From a virus: a DNA stretch of 20,192 bases. Each line of letters opens with the position of its first letter. The stretch's first letter is position 1. The translations under genes were made by a program, and so were the position numbers. Location: the IMG/VR virus record IMGVR_UViG_3300005293_000200, positions 5,591 to 25,782 of that record, one strand, 5' to 3'. Positions 1 to 8,500 of the stretch are shown here, in pieces. The notes beneath the pieces were generated by a model. It searched no databases and had not been told where the DNA came from. It saw nothing but the letters and a program-made list of their open reading frames with translations.

Positions 1-752
1 ATCGTGGCCGAGCCCGTCATGTCGCCCGTGACGGTGAGCAACCGCCCTGTCGTCCATGCTGCTGCCGTACCGGTCGTGTTCGATCCGATGGTCGACGGGA
101 AGCGCGCGACCGGGATCAGCCCGGACGTCAGGGCGGTTGCGTTCAAGTTGGTGAGGTTTGTTCCGACCCCACTAAAGCTCTGGCCGGTGACTGCCCCCAA
201 GACGTTGAGCGTTGTATTCGCAGTCACAGCCGCCTGGAAGGTGACTGCGCCGGAGAGGGTGCCACCAGTCAGGGGGAGGTACGAAGTACCGAGATCAATC
301 GAGATCGGCTGCCACTTGCCGCCCGCCGCGTTGTACCCCAGGATGCTGCTGGAAGTAGGAGGGTTGGTCGTGAGATCAACGTCACCAAGATCATCCAGGT
401 TCAGAGCGATCGCCCCGCCGCCAGCATGGGTGTGACCCACTTCAGCGTACCGCTCATCGTTGCCGCTCATGATGGCGTTGCCGAGCACGTCTTCGATGTA
501 TCGGTGTCCGAGCGTGCCGCCGATGCGAACCGTCTGGCCCGTCGTGGCGGGTTCGATCGAGCCCATGGCGACGGTCACCGGAGTCGTGTCGCCCATGTAG
601 AGCACCTTCGCAGACCGAGCCTCACGGTTGATCTGCTGCACCACGGCGTAGCTCACCGAGGGACGAAGGGCCTCGATGCGGGTCTCCGCGATCGCCGCGA
701 TGACGTCGCGCATCCCGATGGCGGATTCCTGGGAAGTCCAGTCGATACTCAT
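1..752 (-). CDS. Tail fibre / receptor-binding type protein, 3' end cut by window edge
   Basis: I translated this frame by hand: it opens at ATG 752 and stays open for 250 codons to the left edge, so the C-terminus is missing. Its ATG overlaps the stop of the upstream membrane protein gene (ATGA), suggesting coupled translation. The first 120 residues look like an N-terminal virion-attachment region. A GHTHAGG motif near residues 105-111 resembles the HxH motifs of trimeric phage fibres, which bind metal in known cases. Next come LDDLGDVDLTTNPP and LGYNAAGGKWQPI, a linker type common in fibre proteins. After these come YLPLTGGTLSGAVTF and GTNLTNLNATALTSGLIPVA, fibre-shaft repeats seen in many phages. 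The likely role is host surface recognition at the tail tip. The family assignment is by motif only; the receptor-binding tip lies outside the window. Confidence 0.8.
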   Translation of the reverse strand, partial: MSIDWTSQESAIGMRDVIAAIAETRIEALRPSVSYAVVQQINREARSAKVLYMGDTTPVTVAMGSIEPATTGQTVRIGGTLGHRYIEDVLGNAIMSGNDERYAEVGHTHAGGGAIALNLDDLGDVDLTTNPPTSSSILGYNAAGGKWQPISIDLGTSYLPLTGGTLSGAVTFQAAVTANTTLNVLGAVTGQSFSGVGTNLTNLNATALTSGLIPVARFPSTIGSNTTGTAAAWTTGRLLTVTGDMTGSAT

Positions 753-1003
753 GACGGATTCTCGTATCCCGCTTGCTTTGCCTCTGCCGCCTGCGCCTTG
801 CCGGAGTAGCTGACAGCATTGGCGATGATCGACACTGCCGCCAGGAACACCAGCATGGCCTTCTCGATCGACTCTTCTTCGGAGATGAACCAGTAGACGA
901 TGCAGACGACAGGCATCATGGCCCACCAGATCCAGGACATGATCTTAGCCCGCCTGGCCTCCGCCTTGGCCAGGCGAATCAGTTCGTCCTTGTTGTCGGT
1001 CAT
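749..1003 (-). CDS. Small two-helix membrane protein, holin-like
   Basis: An 84-residue protein starting with ATG that overlaps the stop of the hub gene (ATGA); its own stop overlaps the next start in the same way. It has a charged, Lys/Arg-rich N-terminus of about 21 residues, then a Trp-rich hydrophobic segment (about 22-40, SWIWWAMMPVVCIVYWFI). An acidic loop with EEESIEK follows, then a second hydrophobic segment (about 49-66) and a polar tail. Two membrane spans and small size fit class II holins or other phage membrane proteins. No endolysin gene is visible next to it, so a lysis role is unproven. It could instead be a tail- or membrane-associated accessory protein. I see the membrane topology; the holin label is inference. 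Confidence 0.72.
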   Translation of the reverse strand: MTDNKDELIRLAKAEARRAKIMSWIWWAMMPVVCIVYWFISEEESIEKAMLVFLAAVSIIANAVSYSGKAQAAEAKQAGYENPS

Positions 1004-3807
1004 GAGGTTGAATCCCCGACGATCGTAACGCGTGACGCGCCGAGACTCATGGAGTCCAGACCCAGGGGGATGGACGCACTCAACAAGAGGTACCGGGACG
1101 GGAAGTTGTCGTCGGGGTCATCGTCATCGAATCGAATCGTCGTCCCCACTTCGATCCAAGGGTAGACGATGGTGCCGACGTCGATGGTGAACTGCTCCAG
1201 GGCATTGATCTTCAGCAGGGCCACGGCGGTCTCGTCGGCCTGCGCCTGCGTCGTGATGAAGCTGGAGGTATACACAAACGTGCGCTCCCCGAGCTTGGCG
1301 ATCGACGTAGGAGAGTTCGGAAGTTCGTTCCGGGCTTCCGCACGGAACACCACGGTGCGGTCGGTCCCCTCAGCGATCACCACGATGTGATTGAAGACTC
1401 GCTCGTCGCTCGTGCTGCGGTCGTAACTGCCGACGTTGCTCTTGCGGCCATCCGCTCCGAGTCCAGCCCTGCGAGCTACGAGGTTCAGGTAGATGGGAGC
1501 AGTCAATGGGTCCACGAACTGACGCATCACAAGCCAGCCGCGGTGGTCGAAGAACAACTCGTACCCGAAGTCGTTCGCAATCTTCTTGGCGATCTCCCAA
1601 CGAGACTGACCAGTCTCGAAAGTGAAATCCTTGCCGATCTGCTTGCCGGTCGGAGGGATCAGCATGTCGAAGATGCCAGAGTTAGCGGCCAGGGCTCTGA
1701 TCACAACTGCGATCTCGGTGCCCTCAGTGAACGTAACCGCCTCGGTCATCTTGGAGAGCATCATGCGCTTGGTGAGATCACGCAGGGTCAGCTTGAAGTT
1801 GGCGCTCTCGGATCCCTCGGAGATCCTGTCCGCCATGAACGATCCGATCTGCCAGACCAAGGTCGCATTGGCGTAGCTGGGGTCGCGGTGATACGGGCTC
1901 AGCGTGATCCCGCGGTAGAACTTGAACACCTTGTCGTACCACAGGCCACCGGGACCGATGCTCGCTTCGGGAAGCCAGATCTCGCAGTCTCCGGACCGTC
2001 GCTCGTCGCGGTCGTAGTCAACGTTCACCGAGCCACTGATCAACGGTGCGTTCTCGATCCACAGCGATCCATCGGGGTTGTGAATGTCCAGGCGACGATA
2101 CGGGAAGGTAACGGGGTCTTCGAAGAATGAAGCCTCCAGGTCGGAGGGCGGACCGTTCATCTCAACGATGCCGAAGTGCGTGACGGCAGGCGCGACGTCT
2201 GAGGGGGCAGGAATGGTCTCGGCCGGGACGCGCGCCCAGTTGACCTGATCGAACTCCATGTTCGTGGTGCCAGTCGCCAAGACCTGATCGCCTGGCATGA
2301 AGAAGATTCCGTCAAAGATTCCCGGAGTAGTCACCGTCCAGTAGTCACCGTCATCGTAGGTGTCGCTGGCGTTCAAGAACATCTGAGTGATCAGCGTGCG
2401 GTCAGCATCGGTGATCGCTGACCGCAGAATGGCTCCGGCGTAGAAGTCGAAGTTTGCGTACTGGCTGTTCTCGTTGGAGCTACCGATGCGGATGTCAGCG
2501 AAGCGCTGACTGGAGCCTTGGAACGGGTCGACGGCAACCGTCGTCTGGCCACCGGTCTTGGTCCAGAACTTCTGTACCGACAATTGCCGGTCAACTGTCA
2601 GAACAACGGCTTCTGGGACGGTGGTCGTGGCGGTCTCGGCCACGGTGGTCTGTGTGCCCATACCGGCGCGAGCGACCCGTGACGTGAGCGCAGCGCCGCT
2701 CGTAGCCGTCGCGTGGATTGCCTGCCCTCCCATGAGGGAGGCTGGCTGAGAGTCGAACAGGCGGGCACCTGACGGCTGTGTGGGTTCGATGAGACCCGCC
2801 AGGATGACTGTCGAGGATTCCTCTGGCCCGAATGCCGCTCCGCCACCTATCGGACGCTTGAGGATCGCTCCACCCACGGTGGCGCTCTGTCCGGCCGGGA
2901 GCGCCAGCGGAAGCGACGTAGCGCTCTCGTCGTAGATCACGTCGGCGTCGATCCGGAAGACCTCGCTGGTCAATCCGATGTCGCTGCCGTTGATCGAGCC
3001 CCGCAGGATGGCCGTCTTGACCCGACCGTAGAGGCGTTCCTGGTTCCCGTCCCGTGCGCCCAACTGGATCGGAGCGCTGGTGCTGGCGAAGAATGATGTC
3101 GTGACGGAGGGATCCGTGTGCGTCGACAGGACCGTCATTGAAGTCGGCTCAGAGAACGACTGCGAAGTCAGGAAGCGCACCACATTGCCGCCCGCCCCGT
3201 TGTTCACATCGTGAGTCACAGCCACCCAGAGATCGCCACTGGAGGAAGGGACCACCGAAGCAGCCGAAGTCAACTGGAACTCATTGGACCCGTTCGTGCT
3301 CCAGTTGTAGATCAGTTGCCCCGCGCCGTTCAGGCGCAAGAGGATCACCTTGTTGGTGCCAGGGAGCCAGCGCGAGAAGAGGGTCTGGACCCCACCCGGC
3401 GTCCAGTCGCCCGCCGCCAGCTTGACCATCAGCGTCAGGTCGCCAGCCAAGTTGTAGTTGGCATGAGAGGGGGCAGTGATGAGTTGACCCTCCTGTGCCC
3501 GGAAGTCGAAGTACCCTTCGGTGTAGGGCGCTGCGCCGATCGAGATGGAGTCGTTGGTGCCGTCCAGCAGGATGGCCGAACGCTCGCTCAGCGTGTCGGC
3601 GTCGAAGAACGCCGGAGTACCGAGCGTCACTCCCTGGTGGCCGATGTTGGGCGACAGGTTCGGAAGCTCAATCCCGACCAGAGCACCGGCATCGGACCAC
3701 CAGGCCACGTCCGGCTCATCAAGCCGACGCATACCCTTGCCCTTGGGGTACGTGTGCCAGCGGAACTCCTGATGCGCTCCAGCGTCAAAGCTGCCACGGT
3801 TCGGCAT
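1000..3807 (-). CDS. Minor tail protein: LamG-like domains fused to a baseplate-hub-like region
   Basis: A 935-residue protein starting at ATG 3807, one base after the stop of the preceding tail gene. Residues of about 55-320 look like a concanavalin/LamG-type beta-sandwich (SERSAILLDGTNDSISIG, then GDLTLMVKLAAGDW, then LYGRVKTAILRGSINGSDI). A second sandwich of about 340-490 ends in FYAGAILRSAITDADRTL, the usual closing strand and helix of such domains. Residues of about 550-935 (YRRLDIHNPDGSLW onward, with RWEIAKKIANDFGYELFFDHRGWL) resemble the tail hub proteins of siphophages (XkdQ/gp27-like, or the DUF5047 type of actinophage tail proteins). It probably sits at the tail tip, combining a structural hub with sugar-binding modules. 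An Asp-rich stretch, RFDDDDPDDNFPS, lies near the C-terminus. Domain names are from pattern recognition, not a search. Confidence 0.78.
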   Translation of the reverse strand: MPNRGSFDAGAHQEFRWHTYPKGKGMRRLDEPDVAWWSDAGALVGIELPNLSPNIGHQGVTLGTPAFFDADTLSERSAILLDGTNDSISIGAAPYTEGYFDFRAQEGQLITAPSHANYNLAGDLTLMVKLAAGDWTPGGVQTLFSRWLPGTNKVILLRLNGAGQLIYNWSTNGSNEFQLTSAASVVPSSSGDLWVAVTHDVNNGAGGNVVRFLTSQSFSEPTSMTVLSTHTDPSVTTSFFASTSAPIQLGARDGNQERLYGRVKTAILRGSINGSDIGLTSEVFRIDADVIYDESATSLPLALPAGQSATVGGAILKRPIGGGAAFGPEESSTVILAGLIEPTQPSGARLFDSQPASLMGGQAIHATATSGAALTSRVARAGMGTQTTVAETATTTVPEAVVLTVDRQLSVQKFWTKTGGQTTVAVDPFQGSSQRFADIRIGSSNENSQYANFDFYAGAILRSAITDADRTLITQMFLNASDTYDDGDYWTVTTPGIFDGIFFMPGDQVLATGTTNMEFDQVNWARVPAETIPAPSDVAPAVTHFGIVEMNGPPSDLEASFFEDPVTFPYRRLDIHNPDGSLWIENAPLISGSVNVDYDRDERRSGDCEIWLPEASIGPGGLWYDKVFKFYRGITLSPYHRDPSYANATLVWQIGSFMADRISEGSESANFKLTLRDLTKRMMLSKMTEAVTFTEGTEIAVVIRALAANSGIFDMLIPPTGKQIGKDFTFETGQSRWEIAKKIANDFGYELFFDHRGWLVMRQFVDPLTAPIYLNLVARRAGLGADGRKSNVGSYDRSTSDERVFNHIVVIAEGTDRTVVFRAEARNELPNSPTSIAKLGERTFVYTSSFITTQAQADETAVALLKINALEQFTIDVGTIVYPWIEVGTTIRFDDDDPDDNFPSRYLLLSASIPLGLDSMSLGASRVTIVGDSTS

Positions 3808-3808
3808 G

Positions 3809-5548
3809 TCAGGAGACCTCGCTGTACGGGATCGTCACTTCAGCAAACTCACGCCTTCCTACACCGGCCATCCGGCTGACGGCGATGTTCCCGATGGACA
3901 CTTTCCAGATGTGTCCGAACGGGACTCGCAGGAAGGCATCAACCCTCCCCGCCTTGAAGGCTTGGATCTCTACCAACTCAAGAGAGGAACCGCGTGCATC
4001 GAGATCACGCAGGTGACACGTCAGTGAACCTTCGTAGCCCCAGCGAGTGCCGATCTCCTTGCGGCGACCGCGCCCGATGATCAGATCGGTGAACTCTTCG
4101 TACTCATCGGTGAACGAGTCGGCCACCACCGAACTGAGTGCCAGGTTGAAGGTGGGATCAGTGCCGTGGATCAGCCAGTACTTGTTGCTCTCAGGCAGGG
4201 CCACCACGGACGAGATCGGACTCTCGGACGTCTCGTTGAAGTAGCGGAAAGCAACCTGCGAGATCCCGTACTCGTAGGTACGCCCGGACTCAAACAGGTA
4301 GTCCAAGATCTCACCACGTCCGCTGCGCTGAGTGCTGGTGCCGATCAGTTCCCAGGCCGTCACACCCTGGATGCGGCGGTAGGCGCGCCACTCCTTGAAG
4401 GTTGGGTCAGCCAGGTCGGCGTTCCACGTCACCTGCACTGCCCCCACTGCCGGGTCGTCCACCGAGCCGGTGTCCACCAGCATGGCCAAGGGTGAGTCGG
4501 GGGCAGGCCAGGCAGCGGAGAAGCGGATGGGGACGCTGGTTCCCTCAAAGGAACTCGTGTCCCTGACACTCACCGTCACTTCGTACAACTCTGTCAAGTG
4601 GATCAGGGCCGGGATCTGATGCGTGCTCGCCTGACCCGCCAGCCACCCCGAGTCGTAGAGCGTCGACAGGCCCGACTTCACCACCACGCGGTAGTGAGTC
4701 TGCCCAGCCTGGTCGAGCGAATCTTCCAGCACTTCGGTGTAGCTGGCGTTGTTGGATTGGAGCAGCGCGTACGTTGCGTAGTCAGTAGCAACCGACGCAT
4801 ACGTCGCCTGTGGTGCGTTGCTGGTCGAGAAGGCCCAGCGGACGATGGGGGCCGGGTTGTTCACGACCCCGTTGTTCGTCGGCTCCAGGATGATCGCTGT
4901 CGGATTGACACCGATCTGGACAAGGGTTGGGTCCGTCCACGGGGAGTCGATGTCGTAGAAGTCCCAGACCCGCACCTGCCAGTAGAAGAACCCCTCGCTG
5001 TTGGCGGGAGCGATCGCCTGAGTGTGCTGACGAACGGTGCTGTTCACCTTGCCGGTGTCGAACAGGAGAGCGTCGTTGCCTGCGTGGTACGCGCGCACCT
5101 GATACGCCGTCTGGACGTCGGACGGGTCTCCGTCACTGAACGTCCAGTTGAACACCAAGTTGCCGGTGCCGTAGGCGACCTTGGACCCGTGCGAAGGGGT
5201 CATGTTGCTTACGAACGGGCGGTGATCGACCTGGAAGATGTTCGTACCCGACCAGCCCGACTCCACGCCTGCCCCATCGGTGGACTTGGCGCGGATGTAC
5301 CAGACGTTGGCGGTCAGCCGAGTGGTGACTGGCTGCTTAGCTACCTGCCCGGACGAGTACCGGATGGCCGTGGTGACCTGCTGCAAGTTCGTAGTGAAGG
5401 CGGAGTTCGTTGCAAGCTGCCAGGTGACGGCGACCCCGGTCTCCTGGGCTCCACCCGACGCGTACTGCACGTAGGCCTGAAGCTCCGGATAGTCGGTCAG
5501 CACGAGACCGTTGTGCGGGGGCTGGATGTTGGAGGGGATCGCAGTCAT
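3809..5548 (-). CDS. Minor tail protein with fibronectin-like repeats and distal-tail-like C-terminus
   Basis: A 579-residue protein directly downstream of the tape measure gene; its ATG shares a base with the tape measure stop (TGATG). The first 450 residues look like about four beta-sandwich repeats of fibronectin III or immunoglobulin type (about 1-112, 113-225, 226-345 and 346-450). Each carries an aromatic core strand such as VWYIRAKSTDGAGVESGWSG or FFYWQVRVWDFYDIDSPW. The last 130 residues (YWLIHGTDPTFNLAL, EEFTDLIIGRGRRKE, then AEVTIPYSEVS) resemble the distal tail protein domains that follow tape measure genes in siphophages. The likely role is joining the tail tube to the tail-tip complex, with the repeats exposed to bind cell-surface sugars. 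Position and domain order support this; the exact family is not certain. Confidence 0.78.
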   Translation of the reverse strand: MTAIPSNIQPPHNGLVLTDYPELQAYVQYASGGAQETGVAVTWQLATNSAFTTNLQQVTTAIRYSSGQVAKQPVTTRLTANVWYIRAKSTDGAGVESGWSGTNIFQVDHRPFVSNMTPSHGSKVAYGTGNLVFNWTFSDGDPSDVQTAYQVRAYHAGNDALLFDTGKVNSTVRQHTQAIAPANSEGFFYWQVRVWDFYDIDSPWTDPTLVQIGVNPTAIILEPTNNGVVNNPAPIVRWAFSTSNAPQATYASVATDYATYALLQSNNASYTEVLEDSLDQAGQTHYRVVVKSGLSTLYDSGWLAGQASTHQIPALIHLTELYEVTVSVRDTSSFEGTSVPIRFSAAWPAPDSPLAMLVDTGSVDDPAVGAVQVTWNADLADPTFKEWRAYRRIQGVTAWELIGTSTQRSGRGEILDYLFESGRTYEYGISQVAFRYFNETSESPISSVVALPESNKYWLIHGTDPTFNLALSSVVADSFTDEYEEFTDLIIGRGRRKEIGTRWGYEGSLTCHLRDLDARGSSLELVEIQAFKAGRVDAFLRVPFGHIWKVSIGNIAVSRMAGVGRREFAEVTIPYSEVS

Positions 5549-8500
5549 CAGTTGGCCAATGCTCGCAGGTTCTCGATGAAGTCCTTGGCGTCTCCGCCGT
5601 TCTTGATATTCGGGAATTCCAGATTGCCGTTGATGTTGATAGTAGTCCCAGCACCGGTCGCGCCGTCATCGATGGGGAGGATCTGGAACTGCTCGCCCTG
5701 GCGACCCTCCGACATGGCGATGTTGACGCCACCAGGAATGTGCGGGACCTGGAAGCGGCCACCACGAGCCATCGAGGCGTGAACGTGTGTGCGGTGATCG
5801 CCAGCGATGTCGGCCCGGAAGGTGTGGTCCTTGCCGTTCCAGACGTTGCGGGCTCCCGGAGCGGTGAAGATCAACTCATGCAGGTACGGCTTGAAGGCGT
5901 CGTACAGGGCGTGGTTGACCCGCAGAAGGTTCGCCTGCGTGCCACCGAAGTCCATGGCGCGGTTCAGAGCGTGCCAGGACAGGTTGCCGGTGCGAGCAGT
6001 GTTGCGGTTGGCGTAGGTGCCCAGGTTCGTGTAGGGGATGTTCATCCGCTTGAGCAAGGTGACGAACGCTTGCCAAGAGCCAGAGCCCTGGGTGATCGGG
6101 ATGCCGTTGGATGTAGCACCAGAACCGGTGGGGCCGACGCCACCGATGTTCGCTTCCAACATCTGGTCGCGCTGGGCGGCGGCATCGTCCCACTGACCAC
6201 TGCGGCCTCGCACCCAGTCGTCCATGGTGCCGATGATGCCGTGCGCACCTTCACGCAGGAAGTTCATGGGGATCTTGTCGGCAGCGAACCCGGCCGCATT
6301 CTTCAGGGGATTCCACAGAGCAGTGAGCGCTCCGCGAACGACCGCCTTGCCAGCACCAACCACGGCACCGATGGCCTTGTCGAGCCAACTGCGGTTGTCT
6401 TCCTTGGGTGGCGTCGGTGGCTTCCAGGACTGACCAGCCCGACTCAAGGTCTCAAACTGGCTGACGACTCCACCCGTTGCGAGCAGACGTGTCCCCGCCT
6501 GTTGCAGCAAGCTCAATGCGTTGCCCCGGTACTGAGGATCGGTCGGGATGACGAACTCCGGGTAAATCTTCGACCCCTCACCGACGATCGCTCGCGGAGC
6601 GTTGTAGACCCCGCCATGTGCATGTGTGGGCAGGATGCCACCGGTTGCGTAGGCGTTGACTTTGGGGGCGGCTCCACCGGATGCCTGAGCAGGCCAACCA
6701 GGGAACGAACTGTCGATCCGAGTCAACTTGAGCGGATCCATCGGGGTCACGCGAGCATCAATCGACAGGAAGCCAGCAACCGCATTGACGGCTCCGGCGA
6801 GCAGGTTGAAGGCTCCAATGAACAAGTTCACGCCACCCTCGATCACCGAGGCGATGAGATTCCAGACGTGAGCAATGATGAAGTGGATGCCCTGCATCAC
6901 AGGCTTGATCACACTGTCACGCAGGAAGTTGAAGGCAGGGGCGACCACGTTCTGGAAGATGTCCATGAACCGGTCGAACACCGGAGCGATCATGTTGTCG
7001 AACACCCAGCCAAGCGCTGTACCCAGGCTTCGGAAGATCCGCTCGCCCTCTGTCCACGCCCATGTGAAGGCCGGGACGACGACGTTATCCACGGCGGCGT
7101 CAATGTGATTGAAGACGGGCTCGATGACGTTCGCCCAGACCCAATCAATCCCAGCACCAAGAAGTTGCCAAGCTCGACTGGCTTCGGACCGCAGCCAGTC
7201 AAACCCGATGACGGCCAGGTCGACCGCCTCGCCCATCATCATGAAGATGCCCTGGAGAGCCCCCCACCCGATCTGGAAGGCCATAGTGATGAGCTTCCAC
7301 GCGATCTGCGCCGACACGCTGAACAATTCGAAGATCGGAATGATGTACCCGTCGATGCGATCCCAGAGCCACCCGAGGATTGTCGAGACGGTGGCCCAGG
7401 ACTCCTGGAACACCAGGACGATCGCGCCCCAAGCAGTGGTGGCGACCAGTTGGACGGCACCGAATGCCGTCGAGAACCAATTGAACAAGGTGTCATAGAC
7501 GGTCTGGCCGAAGTTCTGAACCGGAACAACGAGGGTCTGCCACAGCACATCCCAGACCGCCGTCACCTGCGCCCAACCGGCCTGTATTGCTTGCCAGATC
7601 GGCTGGATGACGTGATCGTTGGTCCACTGCCAAATCATCGCCCCGTTCTCAGTGAAGATGCGGAGCAACCCCTTGAAGATTCCTTCCCAGGTGTCATTCC
7701 ACCACGTCCAGAGATTTCCGAGGGCTGTCTTGAGCGGCCCAATAAAGTCGAGATTCTTCAACTCATCAATCTTGCCCTGGATGGTGCCCAGGATGTCCAG
7801 GTTGCCCATGTCAGCAAGGGCCTTCTCCAGTTCATCCTGCATCTGCTTGTTGAATGCCTCGATCTCAGCCAGGCCACCCTCACGACCCAACTGACCGGTA
7901 CCTCCCTGGTCGGCCCAGTCAAGACCTTCACCGGCCTCAAACAGGCTGCCAGAACCGGCCAGTTCCTCGCTCACGCCCGCCATGTCCTTTATCGCCTGCT
8001 CCGCCTCTGTGGCAGCGGAGGCGAACTCGGTCATGGCGGATTCCATATCTTGGATCAGATCCTTGATAGCGGAGTACGCCGACTTCAGTCCGTCGAGCTT
8101 CTGCTCTTCGATGTCGAGTTGCGCTGCAATTCCCTCACGCGCCTGCTTGGCCGCATCAATGGCCTCGCGCTCACGCTCAACCTGATTGCCAATCTCTTCG
8201 TACTGCGGAGCGAGAGCGTCAACGATGCCCTGTTGCTCCCGGATCTGCCGGACGATCTCATCGAACGGCATCTCGACCATGCGGTTGGCGATCTTGTCGA
8301 TCTGCCGCTCCAGTGGATCGAAGTTGATCGCCTTGGTCAACTCAAGGAACCGCTGCTCCAGATCCAGCGCATCCAGCTTGCCTTGGATGGCCTCGATCTG
8401 ATCCTCGACCGCTCCCATCTCCTTCTTCTGCTCACCGATGGCGGAGATCTGATCGTCATACCAAGACAAGATGTCGGAGCCAGCGCCAGCGTTACGCAAC

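Noticed and set aside
4598-5782. 394-codon open frame on the plus strand
   Set aside because: Antisense to the distal tail gene and into the tape measure gene; product resembles a shadow of GC-rich coding sequence.
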